A stretch of 64,000 nucleotides of DNA, taken from contig SVRD01000009.1 in assembly GCA_015064955.1 (NCBI GenBank), positions 20,104 to 84,103 of the forward strand, in the 5' to 3' direction. The notes beneath the pieces are model-generated. The model worked only from the letters and a program-made list of their open reading frames with translations. It did no database searches and was not told the origin of the DNA. The stretch is from Oscillospiraceae bacterium. Its GTDB lineage: Bacteria; Bacillota; Clostridia; Oscillospirales; CAG-382. This document shows positions 9,408 through 19,442 of the stretch, piece after piece (position 1 is the stretch's first letter; each line of letters opens with the position of its first letter). The position numbers and the translations under genes were made by a program.

Positions 9408-11713
9408 TAACGTTCGATCTCCTCCATAATATATGCTTCGAGAATATCGCCGACCTTGATGTCGTTGAACTTTTCAAGACCGATACCGCATTCAAACGAC
9501 TGAAGAACCTCTTTTGCGTCGTCCTTGAAGCGCTTGAGCGATGCGATCTTGTCTTCGTAAATAACGATACCGTCGCGGACAACACGGACCATCGCGTTAC
9601 GGCTGATCTTACCGTCCTGAACGTAAGAGCCTGCGATAGTGCCGACGTTGGGAACGTGGATAGCGTTACGAACCTCGGCGTGACCGATAACGTTTTCTCT
9701 GAATTTGGGCGCAAGCATACCCTTGAGAGCGGCTTCGATCTCTTCGATACAGTCGTAGATTACGCGGTAAGTGCGGATCTCGACCTTGTCGCGTGCCGCC
9801 ATATCAATAGCGTTCTTGTCGGGACGTACGTTGAAGCCGACGATGATCGCGTTGGAAGCGTTTGCAAGCATAACGTCGCTTTCGGTGATACCGCCCGCCG
9901 CCGCGTGAAGAACCGCAACCTTGACTTCCTCGTTGGAAAGCTTTGCAAGGCTTGCCTTGACAGCCTCTGCCGAGCCCTGAACGTCTGCTTTGATGATGAT
10001 ATTGAGATTCTTTATACCGCTTTCGATCTGTGCAAAGAGATCGTCGAGGCTGACCTTGCTGCTGTTCTGCTCCTCTTCCTTCTTCTTTGCCTTGCGCTGC
10101 TCTGCAAGCTCGCGTGCCATTCTTTCATCGCTTACTGCACTGAAGAGGTCGCCCGCTTCGGGAACCTCTGCAAGACCCATTATTTCAACGGGAACAGAGG
10201 GGCCTGCGGAATTGAGCTTTCTGCCCTTGTCGTCGGTCATAACTCTTACACGGCCGACTGCGGTACCTGCGATGATGATATCGCCGTTTTTAAGAGTACC
10301 GTTCTGAACGAGGAGGGTAGCAACCGCGCCCTTGCCCTTGTCGAGACGTGCTTCGATAACCGCACCCTTTGCCTGACGGTTGGGGTTGGCCTTGAGCTCG
10401 AGCATGTCTGCCGAAAGTGTGATCATTTCCAAAAGCTCGGTAATACCCTGTCTGTGAAGTGCGGAAACCGGAACAACGATAGTATCGCCGCCCCATTCCT
10501 CGGGAACAAGGTCGTATTTGGTGAGCTCGGTCTTTACTCTGTCGGGATCGGCACCGGGACGGTCGATCTTGTTGATAGCAACGATAATGGTAACACCTGC
10601 CGCTTTGGCGTGGTTGATTGCTTCGACAGTCTGGGGCATAATACCGTCGTCTGCCGCAACTACCAATACCGCCACGTCGGTAAGGTTTGCACCGCGTGCA
10701 CGCATAGCGGTAAACGCCGCGTGGCCGGGAGTGTCGAGGAAGGTGATCTCGCGGTCGCCGAGCTTAACACGGTATGCACCGATGTGCTGGGTAATACCGC
10801 CTGCTTCGCCTGCGGTGACGTGAGTGTCACGGATAGCGTCAAGAAGCGAGGTCTTACCGTGGTCAACGTGACCCATAACAACGACAACGGGAGCACGGCT
10901 TTCGAGGTTTTCTTCCTTGTCCTCGCTTTCGTCAAACAAACGGTCCTCGAGAGTGACAACGATTTCCTTTTCAACCTTGATTCCGAATTCGTCGGCGATA
11001 AGGTATGCGGTGTCGTAGTCGATGGATTCGTTTACCGATACCATCATACCCATAGCGAAAAGCTTTTTGATAACCTCTGCCGCCGCGGTCTTCATACGCG
11101 AAGCGAGCTCGGTTACGCTGATAGTGTCGGGAACGGTGATTTTAAGCTGAACGGGCTTCGGCTTCTGAGCCTGCTTCTGCTGTTGCTGCTGTCTGCTCTT
11201 GTCAAACTGCTTTTTGCCCTTCTGCTGATCCTGGAATTTATTCTTTTTCTTGATCTTCTGAACGCTTGTCTGAGTTTCGGGTACAACGCTGTCGTACTTG
11301 AGTATCTTTTCATCGTACTTGGAAAGGTCGACGTTGGTGGTACCTCTTGTATCTACAACACGTACCTCATCGCGCGAGCGCTTTTTCTGAGGCTGCTGAT
11401 TAACACCTGCCGCAGCCTTCTTTTTGCGCTTTTCCTCGTCTGCAGCAGCACGTGCCGCTTCCTGAGCCTTGCGTTCTTCTTCTTTTTTGGCATTCTTCTT
11501 GTCGTCGTATTCCTTGAAGAAAGCGGTGATATCGATCTGGTTCTGCTGGGTAAGCGTTTCAAAGATTATAGAAAGCTCGCTTTCGTCAAGTACTGCCATA
11601 TGGGTTCTTCCCGCATAGCCTGCGTTGTCAAGAATGGTGATAAGATCCTTGCTCTTTACTTCAAAATCTTTAGCAAGCGCGTTAATTCTGTATTTCTCAC
11701 TCGTTGTTGCCAT
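9407..11713 (-). CDS. infB: Translation initiation factor IF-2
   Basis: [58 protein letters not shown]. Confidence 0.98.
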   Translation of the reverse strand: MATTSEKYRINALAKDFEVKSKDLITILDNAGYAGRTHMAVLDESELSIIFETLTQQNQIDITAFFKEYDDKKNAKKEEERKAQEAARAAADEEKRKKKAAAGVNQQPQKKRSRDEVRVVDTRGTTNVDLSKYDEKILKYDSVVPETQTSVQKIKKKNKFQDQQKGKKQFDKSRQQQQQKQAQKPKPVQLKITVPDTISVTELASRMKTAAAEVIKKLFAMGMMVSVNESIDYDTAYLIADEFGIKVEKEIVVTLEDRLFDESEDKEENLESRAPVVVVMGHVDHGKTSLLDAIRDTHVTAGEAGGITQHIGAYRVKLGDREITFLDTPGHAAFTAMRARGANLTDVAVLVVAADDGIMPQTVEAINHAKAAGVTIIVAINKIDRPGADPDRVKTELTKYDLVPEEWGGDTIVVPVSALHRQGITELLEMITLSADMLELKANPNRQAKGAVIEARLDKGKGAVATLLVQNGTLKNGDIIIAGTAVGRVRVMTDDKGRKLNSAGPSVPVEIMGLAEVPEAGDLFSAVSDERMARELAEQRKAKKKEEEQNSSKVSLDDLFAQIESGIKNLNIIIKADVQGSAEAVKASLAKLSNEEVKVAVLHAAAGGITESDVMLANASNAIIVGFNVRPDKNAIDMAARDKVEIRTYRVIYDCIEEIEAALKGMLAPKFRENVIGHAEVRNAIHVPNVGTIAGSYVQDGKISRNAMVRVVRDGIVIYEDKIASLKRFKDDAKEVLQSFECGIGLEKFNDIKVGDILEAYIMEEIER

Positions 11714-11736
11714 ATATTAAATACCTCTTTTCCTGC

Positions 11737-12054
11737 TTAGGATTCTTTTCCGCCCGACAAGCTTTTTTCATACGCGATCACAAAGTTTTTGTCTGTGAAA
11801 GCGATTGCGGCGGAGTGACTGTGTCCAACCGCTTTGCCGAGCTCTGCTGTGGTAATATCGATTTGTTCGGATTTTACCGAATAATAGGCTGATTTATCGG
11901 TCAGGTTCTTTTTGGTGTTGTCCGAAACGTCGCTTGCGATAAGCACAAGATGAGCCTTGCCCGAACGAATCGCTTCGAGAACGTTGTTCGTTCCGATAAC
12001 GATTCCTCTTGCACGTGCGGCAAGTCCGATAACACCGATAGTGTTCTTTTTCAT
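11737..12054 (-). CDS. ylxQ: L7Ae/L30e-family ribosomal-like protein (YlxQ)
   Basis: IGLAARARGIVIGTNNVLEAIRSGKAHLVLIASDVSDNTKKN; operon context. Confidence 0.88.
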   Translation of the reverse strand: MKKNTIGVIGLAARARGIVIGTNNVLEAIRSGKAHLVLIASDVSDNTKKNLTDKSAYYSVKSEQIDITTAELGKAVGHSHSAAIAFTDKNFVIAYEKSLSGGKES

Positions 12055-12069
12055 TTTGCCGTACCTCGC

Positions 12070-12339
12070 TTAACAGTTTTCGGAAAGCGCTTCGCGGAGG
12101 GAGGTGTATATCTCGTCGGGAATTCTTGTTTTGAATGCGCGTTCGAGTCTTTTTGCCTTTACCGCCGCGTCGAAGCAGTCGGTGCATTTGCAAATATATG
12201 CGCCGCGCCCCGAAAGCTTTCCGCTTGGGTCGACGTTCATAACACCTTCGCTGTTGCGGACAATGCGGATAAGCTCGCGTTTGTCCTTCATTTCGTTACA
12301 GCCGATGCATTTTCTCATCGGCGTTTTCTTTTCTGCCAA
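12070..12339 (-). CDS. ylxR: YlxR-family RNA-binding protein (DUF448)
   Basis: MRKCIGCNEMKDKRELIRIVR ... GRGAYICKCTDCF. Confidence 0.92.
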   Translation of the reverse strand: MAEKKTPMRKCIGCNEMKDKRELIRIVRNSEGVMNVDPSGKLSGRGAYICKCTDCFDAAVKAKRLERAFKTRIPDEIYTSLREALSENC

Positions 12340-12354
12340 GGTAAAACCTCCGAA

Positions 12355-13404
12355 TTATTCTTCAGCTACGCTCCGACTGCTCTTAATGTCGATCTTTGCG
12401 CCGGTAAGCTTTGCGGCAAGTCTTGCGTTCTGACCTTCCTTGCCGATAGCAAGCGAGAGCTGATCGTCAGCAACGGTGACGCGGTAGGATCTGTCCGAAT
12501 CGGGAAGCTTGACAACCGAATCAACGGTAGCGGGAGCAAGTGCCGCGCTGATGAATGCTTCTGCGTCTTCGCTGTAAGGGATTATGTCGAGCTTTTCACC
12601 GAAAAGCTCTGCGGTGATGTTGTTCTTTCTTGCACCCTTGGGGCCGATGCAGGCACCGATCGCATCGACGCGCTCGTCGTTGGAAATGACTGCGATCTTG
12701 GTACGGCTGCCCGCTTCACGTGCGATACGCTTGATTTCAACGGTGCCGTCCTTGATTTCGGGTACTTCAAGCTCAAAGAGTCTCTTTATAAGATCGGGAT
12801 GTACGCGGGAAAGGATAACGCTCGGTCCGCGGGTTTCCTTCTTGATCTCGGTAACGTAAACCTTGATTCTGTCGCCGACCTGAAGTGTTTCGCCGGGGAT
12901 CTGCTCGTTACGGAAAAGAACCATTTCGTTCTTTCCGATCTCAAGTGTTGCGTTTGCAGTGGTGGGATCAACTCTTACAACAACGGCGGAAACGATTTCG
13001 CCCTTCTTTTCTTCGTATTCGCTGATCATCTTTCCGCGCTCTGCTTCGCGTATGCCCTGAATGATAACCTGCTTTGCGGCCTGAGCGGCGATTCTGCCGA
13101 AGTTCTTTGTCTTTACTTCGATCTCGTAAATATCGCCGAGCTTGTATCTTTTGGATTTCATATGAGCATCGTCAAGCGAGATTTCGGTTGCACTGTCGGT
13201 AACCTCATCAACAACGGTAAGCTGCTTGTAAAGCTTGATATCCTGCTTAACGGGGTCGAGCTTGACTCTTGCGTTTTCGTTACCTGCGTTTTCCTTGCGG
13301 AATGCCGAAAACAAAGCTGCTTCGATCTTCTCGATCATATAATCCTTGGAAATGCCTTTTTCCTTTTCGAGCACGTTGAGCGCTTCGAACAGTTCCTTAT
13401 TCAT
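12355..13404 (-). CDS. nusA: Transcription termination/antitermination factor NusA
   Basis: MNKELFEALNVLEKEKGISKDYMIEKIEAAL; ACIGPKGARKNNITAEL and AIGKEGQNARLAAKLTGAKIDI KH motifs. Confidence 0.97.
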   Translation of the reverse strand: MNKELFEALNVLEKEKGISKDYMIEKIEAALFSAFRKENAGNENARVKLDPVKQDIKLYKQLTVVDEVTDSATEISLDDAHMKSKRYKLGDIYEIEVKTKNFGRIAAQAAKQVIIQGIREAERGKMISEYEEKKGEIVSAVVVRVDPTTANATLEIGKNEMVLFRNEQIPGETLQVGDRIKVYVTEIKKETRGPSVILSRVHPDLIKRLFELEVPEIKDGTVEIKRIAREAGSRTKIAVISNDERVDAIGACIGPKGARKNNITAELFGEKLDIIPYSEDAEAFISAALAPATVDSVVKLPDSDRSYRVTVADDQLSLAIGKEGQNARLAAKLTGAKIDIKSSRSVAEE

Positions 13405-13951
13405 CTTCTGTCTCCTCTTTTTCTTCTGCCGATTCGGTTTCTATTTCGGTATCGATCTCGGCATTTATCTTTGAAATTTGTTTCATGTTGAATTCGCGTG
13501 TCGATTCACCGTTTTGAAGTACGAGTATTTCGCCGTCAAAGGAGGTTATAGCGCCCTTGTATTCCTTGCTTCCGTCGACCGCAACGTAAAGACCCAATGT
13601 AACGTCGAGCGAATTGTCGCAGGCAAAGCGGATATGCTCCTCGCGCGAGAGGGTTCTTACCGTTCCCGCAGAGGAAACCTGAAGACAATAGCTTTCTTCG
13701 ATAGGATCGAGCTCGTCGATTATCGGCTCGATAAGTTTTGTGACCTCGGAGCAATCGTTTATCGAAATACCGCCGGCTCTGTCGATCGATATTTCAAGGA
13801 TCATTTCGGGTCCTTCCTTGTAATAAGCAACGTCCCAAAGCGAATAGCCTGCTTGGGTGATCACAGATTCGACCTCGGCTCTGACTTTGGCGGCGATATT
13901 TTTGGGAGCAGATGCGCCGTTTTTCTGCGAAGGCTTTTTCTTCTCTGCCAT
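13397..13951 (-). CDS. rimP: Ribosome maturation factor RimP
   Basis: YSLWDVAYYKEGPEMILEISIDRAGGISINDCSEVTK; SYCLQVSSAG; GGAGG 5' of the ATG at 13951. Confidence 0.94.
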   Translation of the reverse strand: MAEKKKPSQKNGASAPKNIAAKVRAEVESVITQAGYSLWDVAYYKEGPEMILEISIDRAGGISINDCSEVTKLIEPIIDELDPIEESYCLQVSSAGTVRTLSREEHIRFACDNSLDVTLGLYVAVDGSKEYKGAITSFDGEILVLQNGESTREFNMKQISKINAEIDTEIETESAEEKEETEDE

Positions 13952-13969
13952 AAATCCTCCATTCAAGAC

Positions 13970-13997
13970 TCAAGAGAGGGCTTGCACCCTCTCTTGA
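13970..13997 (-). promoter_or_regulatory. Perfect 11-bp hairpin in the rimP operon leader
   Basis: TCAAGAGAGGG-tgcaag-CCCTCTCTTGA between the -10-like TATAAT and the SD; no T-tract follows. Confidence 0.6.
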
Positions 13998-14065
13998 TAG
14001 CTTACTGTTCTTTATGTGGCTATTATACCACAATTATTACGCGTTTACAATAGTTTTTTAAAAAT

Positions 14066-14842
14066 TCATTCGCCCGACAACATATATTTTTCTGCTTTTT
14101 CCCAGTCAACAAACAGCATTTTTTGCTTTTTGCCCTTTGTGTTTGCGATAGAGCGTTCCGAAATAACGTCATTTTCCATAAGCGTTTTCATCGCGTTTGC
14201 GATTTTTTGCTTTGATGCTCCGCCGCGGTTCTTCTTTACCGCAGTTTCAATCGCTTCGTTGTAATTGGGACGCGGGCTTGTTTTAAGATAATCGAAAATA
14301 GATTTGTAAAAGCTTTCGTTGATGTCTTTTTCGGTCGGAAGAGTATAGAAGACGTTGGCGGTTTCCTTTAATTGCTTTGAAAACGAGCCGTTTACGCCGT
14401 AAATAACGACCTGCTTGTGATAGAAATTCTTCAAAAAGGACGTGACCGAGCTGAAATGTCCGTCGCCCGAGAAAAGTATAAACACATCGATATCATCAGA
14501 TGCAAGCGCTTTCTGGTACATATTGTCCAGAATAATAAAATCGGTAAAATCCTTTTGTACTCCGTTGGGGCTTCTCGTATCGATTATCTTGTTTGAGAAG
14601 AGACGTATACGTCCGATCTCGTCGGCAAGACTTTTGTGTGAGAAATCCGCAAAGAAATTAACCTCTACAAGATTGAACTTGGAATTCAGATCCTCGAACC
14701 AACCCTTTATATTCGGCTGAAGCCCGTAGTTGTTTTTGAGCGAAATATACCAATGCTCATAATCGACAAACGCGGCGGCCTTTGGGAGCGCGCTCTGAAC
14801 GGCGGGTTCCTTTGCAGTATCTCTTTTGAACAGACCCAGTAT
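14066..14842 (-). CDS. NYN/LabA-like (PIN-fold) domain protein with apparent non-AUG start (ATA 14842 or CTG 14839)
   Basis: Frame open from a stop upstream of the SD (AGGAGG) through FVDYEHWYISLKNNYG ... DFTDFIILDNMYQKALASDDIDVFILFSGDGHFSSV; first ATG only at 14521, inside the domain. Confidence 0.75.
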   Translation of the reverse strand: MLGLFKRDTAKEPAVQSALPKAAAFVDYEHWYISLKNNYGLQPNIKGWFEDLNSKFNLVEVNFFADFSHKSLADEIGRIRLFSNKIIDTRSPNGVQKDFTDFIILDNMYQKALASDDIDVFILFSGDGHFSSVTSFLKNFYHKQVVIYGVNGSFSKQLKETANVFYTLPTEKDINESFYKSIFDYLKTSPRPNYNEAIETAVKKNRGGASKQKIANAMKTLMENDVISERSIANTKGKKQKMLFVDWEKAEKYMLSGE

Positions 14843-14880
14843 AAATATAACCTCCTTTCTGTTAGGATTTCGTTATATTA

Positions 14881-14908
14881 ATTATACACCTTTTGGGTTT
14901 TATGTCAA
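14881..14908 (-). promoter_or_regulatory. Sigma-A promoter for the NYN gene
   Basis: TTGACA (14908-14903), 16-nt spacer, TATAAT (14886-14881) on the minus strand. Confidence 0.75.
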
Positions 14909-15618
14909 TAGTTTTGCTCTGTAAGAAGCTCTTTGAGCCTTGATATGATTTTTTTCTCCAGCCTTGAAATATAGCTTTGCGATATCCCGAGTATATCGGC
15001 AACCTCCTTTTGAGTAAGCTCGTTTCCGCCTCGGTTGATGCCGTATCTCAGCTCGATAATCGTTTTATCACGGTCATTCAGCTTGGATATGGCTCGCATT
15101 ATCATCTTTTTGTCCTCGCTTTCCTCGATGCTTTTGTAAACGAAATCATTTTCTGTTCCCAGAACGTCGCTCAGCAAAAGCTCGTTCCCGTCGTAATCGA
15201 CGTTCAGCGGCTCGTCTAACGAAAGCTCGTTTTTCGCCCCGGTGTTCTTCCGCAAAAACATAAGTATTTCATTTTCAATACACCTTGATGCATAGGTGGC
15301 AAGCTTTATCTGCTTGTCGGATTTAAAGGTGTTTATCGCCTTTATCAAGCCTATCGTTCCGATGGAAACAAGGTCCTCGATACCGTTTGATGCGCTCTCG
15401 AATTTTCTCGCAATATATACCACCAATCGCAGATTGCGCTCTATCAACGTCTTTTTTGCCTCGTTGTCAAAGGATATCCTCTCCAAAAGCTCACTCTCCT
15501 CCTCGGAGGATAAAGGCGGCGGAAGAGTTTGAGGACCGTTTACGTAAAACAGCTCGTCGTATATCCCCAGAACCTCTCTTATCCAATGTATCACAAGGTC
15601 GATCTTTTTTGTTTTCAT
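14905..15618 (-). CDS. sigE: Sporulation RNA polymerase sigma factor SigE
   Basis: [76 protein letters not shown]; pro-region present. Confidence 0.96.
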   Translation of the reverse strand: MKTKKIDLVIHWIREVLGIYDELFYVNGPQTLPPPLSSEEESELLERISFDNEAKKTLIERNLRLVVYIARKFESASNGIEDLVSIGTIGLIKAINTFKSDKQIKLATYASRCIENEILMFLRKNTGAKNELSLDEPLNVDYDGNELLLSDVLGTENDFVYKSIEESEDKKMIMRAISKLNDRDKTIIELRYGINRGGNELTQKEVADILGISQSYISRLEKKIISRLKELLTEQNY

Positions 15619-15631
15619 AATAGCTCCTTAT

Positions 15632-16450
15632 TTATAAAATACTTGTCGGGATCAGTCCGTCGTATCCCGAATAGCTTTTGTTTTGGGTGTCGATACCGAT
15701 AAACGCATCGATGCTTTTCGGCTTTTTCGCAATACCGAGCAATTCGATCTTGCTTGGACGGAATCCGAAAAAACAGCTCCCGCCCGCGCTTGTCGTAAAC
15801 GGTATTATCCTTATCGGAAGCGGAAATACTTCGCTTTCTGGCATATCGTAGGGATAGGGCAGGCATGCTGCCGAAACGATTATCACGGGCAGCGCCGAAA
15901 ACGGCTCGGTGACAAGGTTGCCGCTGTCGCAAAGCAGATTCAGCTCTGATTTTTCGTTTCCGAGCGTGATTCTTATTCGTGCCGAACGAGTATGTATCCT
16001 CTTGCCGCAAATTAGACTGTATGAAAATACGATGATTGCCGACATAACGCAGATAACGCAAAACGACGCGGCGGACATTTCGGTATAGGCTCCGTCCGAG
16101 TATTGATCCGAAAGCGAAAATATTCCGCTTATCAATCCGCCGAAAAGCGCAGACGTCACTATAAAGGTAAGGGTAAGAAATATTGCTTGCTTGTGGCTCT
16201 TATAGCCGAACGCGATCATACAAATGACAAACGCAGACAATATGTGAAGCGGCAGGGAAATATACGTTTCTGTCACAAGGGTATACGGCAAAAAGGAATA
16301 AAGCCCGCCGAACGCCGCGGCAGCGACTATGCGCCACACCTTTGAAAACCGGTTTAATATCCGCCCCGCGATAAACAGACACAAATAATCAAGCGAAAAA
16401 TTGATCAAAAACAAAACGTCGGAATAAATCACCGTCGTCTCGGCATACAT
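15632..16450 (-). CDS. spoIIGA: Sigma-E processing peptidase SpoIIGA
   Basis: Poly-TM N-terminus, LNLLCDSGNLVTEPFSALPVIIVS aspartyl-protease-like motif; immediately 5' of sigE. Confidence 0.92.
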   Translation of the reverse strand: MYAETTVIYSDVLFLINFSLDYLCLFIAGRILNRFSKVWRIVAAAAFGGLYSFLPYTLVTETYISLPLHILSAFVICMIAFGYKSHKQAIFLTLTFIVTSALFGGLISGIFSLSDQYSDGAYTEMSAASFCVICVMSAIIVFSYSLICGKRIHTRSARIRITLGNEKSELNLLCDSGNLVTEPFSALPVIIVSAACLPYPYDMPESEVFPLPIRIIPFTTSAGGSCFFGFRPSKIELLGIAKKPKSIDAFIGIDTQNKSYSGYDGLIPTSIL

Positions 16451-16535
16451 AAAAACACCCCTTTGCTCTCAAATAGGATTATAAACAATAGCCAAGGGGA
16501 TATTTTGTCGTAACCGATAAGGCGGTGAGCATTTT

Positions 16536-16718
16536 TTGAAAAAACCTATTATTTCTGTTCGATGCAAGGGTGACGTTTGCAGAATCGTATTTGCTTTGAC
16601 GTTGATCATTACAGTCGGCACTGTCGTACTGATGCCGGAGGATTCGGTTTCGGTTTTTGCCGCGGGCACAAAAGAGGGGATATCGGGCTTGATCTCGATG
16701 GTAAGCAAATGGTTGTGA
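16536..16718 (+). CDS. Small (60 aa) single-TM protein of unknown function, TTG start
   Basis: MKKPIISVRCKGDVCRIVFALTLIITVGTVVLMPEDSVSVFAAGTKEG; possible SD (ggcggtgag). Confidence 0.5.
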   Translation: MKKPIISVRCKGDVCRIVFALTLIITVGTVVLMPEDSVSVFAAGTKEGISGLISMVSKWL

Positions 16719-16728
16719 TTGATTAAAT

Positions 16729-17313
16729 ATGTTTATTGTTTTTCCGCGTATCAGACTGCGCGTGTCGGTATTTGCGATACCGGTTTTTCTCTTGATGCTT
16801 TGGCTGGAAGGTATCGAAGCATTCGCCGCGATAATGCTTTCGGCGGCTGTTCACGAGCTCGGACATCTGTTTATGATAAAAAGGCTCGGCTACCGCATAA
16901 GACGATTTGACCTAATGCCGATGGGCGCAGTCATTGTTGTTCCCGAGGGAATACCCGATAATGACGAATTAAAAATCGCGCTTTCGGGTCCTTTTTCGTC
17001 GCTTATAATGCTGTTTTTATCGGCTGTGTGCTTTTGCGTCTTTTATAATGCCATAACTCTGCTGGCTGTTTTGATAAACCTTGTTTTGTCGCTTTTCAAT
17101 CTCCTGCCGATCAAAAAGCTCGATGGCGGAAAGGCGCTGTGGTGCTATCTTTCCGACAAACAAAAAAACGCGGAGCGTATATGCTCCGCGGCTTCGCTTT
17201 GCGCGAAAATATTATTTTTGCTTGTTTCTTTTGCTCTTTATTATCTTTCCGGATGTAATTTCGGCGTGTTGATACTGCTGTTTTCTTTGAATATTCAGTT
17301 ATTGGGGAAATAA
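16729..17313 (+). CDS. Site-2 protease (M50), SpoIVFB-like
   Basis: LSAAVHELGHLFMIKRLGYRIRRFDLMPMGAVI HExxH plus NLLPIKKLDGGKALW second metal motif. Confidence 0.88.
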   Translation: MFIVFPRIRLRVSVFAIPVFLLMLWLEGIEAFAAIMLSAAVHELGHLFMIKRLGYRIRRFDLMPMGAVIVVPEGIPDNDELKIALSGPFSSLIMLFLSAVCFCVFYNAITLLAVLINLVLSLFNLLPIKKLDGGKALWCYLSDKQKNAERICSAASLCAKILFLLVSFALYYLSGCNFGVLILLFSLNIQLLGK

Positions 17314-17346
17314 AAAACTGCTGTTGCAAACGCAACAGCAGTTTTT
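17313..17346. terminator. Bidirectional terminator, 15-bp perfect stem
   Basis: AAAAACTGCTGTTGC-aaac-GCAACAGCAGTTTTT between convergent genes. Confidence 0.92.
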
Positions 17347-17353
17347 GGAATCT

Positions 17354-19264
17354 TTATTCTTCGGGGTTTCTTGCTATACTTACCGCGTCTTCGCTTGCGT
17401 TGACGTCGCGCCAATCGTCAAGCTCGAGCTCGGTGAAGTCGATATAACCGAAATAGCTGTCGGTATCATAGCCGTCGATCATCTTGTCGTTCGCAACGAA
17501 GCTTCTGGAGTACCAGAATACCATTGTTGCGGGGCAGAGCTCAACAAGCTTCGCTTCTGCATCGTGGAGGAGCTTTGCGCGGTCTGCGCGGTTGGTAGCC
17601 TTGAGTGCAGAGGTGATGAGGTTGCTGTAATCAGCGTCATCAATGTTGGTGTAGTGGGGATTGAAGATTTCTTCGAGAGTTGCGGTGGCATTGTCAACCA
17701 CTACGCTTGTGCCGCTGTATTCCTTCGCAAAGGGAGCGAGGTAACCGAATGCGTCAACAGAACCGCTCAAGATGTTTACGCCGATAACGTCGTAGTTTCT
17801 GGTGGTAAGCGCTTCAACGTATTCGGTAGGATCGAGACCCTCGCACGTAACGTCGAATCCAAGCTTCTTCCAGGATTCAGCCGCTGCTTTGGCAACGTTC
17901 TCATATACGTTTGCGTAGTTGATCTTTCTGTATGTTTTAACAGTGTAATCATTCTGAGGAACGAGGTACTTGATAGTGAACGAGCCCTTCTTGCCGCTGA
18001 GGAGCGCCTTTGCGCCGTCGGGATCAGCTGCGGTGTTGTAAAGGTTGCCGCCGACTTCGCGGAAATCGGACTTGTAGTCAACGTCAAACACACCTGTGGG
18101 AACGTAGCCGGTAGCGGGAACTTCGCCGGTGCCGGTGACGTTTGCGGTGATGTCGTTTCTGTCAAGTGCGAGCGAAAGAGCTTTACGAACGTTTGCGTCC
18201 TTCAAAGCTTCGCTTGCGGTGTTGAAATAGAATGCATATCCGTTCAAAGTCTGCTGGGTTTCGATATCTTCCTTGAAGTACTCATAGGTTTCCTTTTCGA
18301 AGGAGCTCAAGAAATAAAGCTCGCCGTCGATATAGCGTTTTGCCTGGAAGAATTTCTGAGTCTGGTCGGTTGCATCTTCATAGTATTCGTACTGACCTTC
18401 CATATAGTAGCAGGTGATACGGTAGGGAAGTACGTATTTATCGAGAGCGTCCTCTTCTGCATCACGCATATAGTATGCGTTACGCTCGAGAACGAGCTTG
18501 CAAGCAAATTTACCGCTGAAGTCTTCTTCGTTTTCACGCTTTTCACGGGGCATATCCATCGACTGAACACGGAAAGGACCGTTACATACGATGTTGGCTG
18601 CGTTACCTGCCCAGTCTTCGCCGGCCTTTTCATAACGTGTTACGATGTCTTCGCGCGAGGGAGCGAGGTGCACGTTTGCAACCTGCTCTGCGAAAAGCTG
18701 GCAGTATTCTGCCGCCGCGAGCTGATCAGCCTCTTCGGTGCCGAAAAGATCGGTGGAGAAGGTTACTTCGAGAAGGGTATCGTCAACAGCAGCGAGACCG
18801 AGGTCGTCGATAGTACCGACACCCGACTTAACGTCTCTTGCACCGTTGATCGCGTAAAGAAGCGATGCATAGGGGCTGTCGATTTCGGGAGAGAGGATTC
18901 TTCTCCAAGCGTAGATAACGTCGTCTGCAGTAACGGTACGGTTATCACTCCACTTGGTGTCCTTCAATTCGAAATACATCTTGTGAAGCTGATATATTTC
19001 GTCGTATTTATAATACCACTCGGTAGCGAGGCAGGGGATAACCTTGCCGTCCTCATCGATAGTGGTAAGCGGTTCGAAAATAAGCGAAAGAATCTGTTCG
19101 ACGTCGCTGTTCACCTGGATAACCGCAGGGTCGAGCGTGTAGGGATAGTCGGTCAGATACACACGGATGTTTGCGCCCTTTTCTTCTTCATCCAAGCCGC
19201 CGCAGCCTGCAAGTGCACCGACACAGAACAAAAGACAGAGCATGAGAGAAATAAATTTTTTCAT
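17354..19264 (-). CDS. ABC transporter substrate-binding lipoprotein (peptide/OppA family, SBP_bac_5)
   Basis: Lipobox MLCLLFCVGALAGCGG; typical SBP_bac_5 sequence; GGAGG before the ATG at 19264. Confidence 0.9.
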   Translation of the reverse strand: MKKFISLMLCLLFCVGALAGCGGLDEEEKGANIRVYLTDYPYTLDPAVIQVNSDVEQILSLIFEPLTTIDEDGKVIPCLATEWYYKYDEIYQLHKMYFELKDTKWSDNRTVTADDVIYAWRRILSPEIDSPYASLLYAINGARDVKSGVGTIDDLGLAAVDDTLLEVTFSTDLFGTEEADQLAAAEYCQLFAEQVANVHLAPSREDIVTRYEKAGEDWAGNAANIVCNGPFRVQSMDMPREKRENEEDFSGKFACKLVLERNAYYMRDAEEDALDKYVLPYRITCYYMEGQYEYYEDATDQTQKFFQAKRYIDGELYFLSSFEKETYEYFKEDIETQQTLNGYAFYFNTASEALKDANVRKALSLALDRNDITANVTGTGEVPATGYVPTGVFDVDYKSDFREVGGNLYNTAADPDGAKALLSGKKGSFTIKYLVPQNDYTVKTYRKINYANVYENVAKAAAESWKKLGFDVTCEGLDPTEYVEALTTRNYDVIGVNILSGSVDAFGYLAPFAKEYSGTSVVVDNATATLEEIFNPHYTNIDDADYSNLITSALKATNRADRAKLLHDAEAKLVELCPATMVFWYSRSFVANDKMIDGYDTDSYFGYIDFTELELDDWRDVNASEDAVSIARNPEE

Positions 19265-19396
19265 AGTGACCTCCGGACATAAAATTCCAGCATTAGTTAT
19301 CATTGATTATAACACCGAAAGTTCGAATAATCAAGTGTGATTTATCTATTTGTGAGAAGTCACAAATTTGAACGGTTTGAATTGTGCAATAAATAA

Positions 19397-19427
19397 AAAC
19401 GCGTTCTAATTACAGAACGCGCTTTTG
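19397..19427 (-). terminator. Terminator downstream of the amidohydrolase gene
   Basis: AACGCGTTCT/AGAACGCG stem with flanking A/T runs. Confidence 0.7.
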
Positions 19428-19442
19428 TCTTATTATAATTAA

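Noticed and set aside
9656-11740. 694-aa plus-strand ORF antisense to infB, and similar long mirror ORFs (17324-19282, 33148-35274, 23228-24895, 20546-22690, 35395-36984, 39059-40438)
   Set aside because: For infB the mirror frame is exactly codon-aligned with the real gene, so it stays open simply because TTA/CTA/TCA codons are rare. Translations are low-complexity Cys/Val/Asn-rich with no recognisable domains.
16469-16708. 79-aa minus-strand ORF
   Set aside because: Overlaps the better-supported 60-aa plus-strand membrane ORF and has no recognisable features; low confidence either way.
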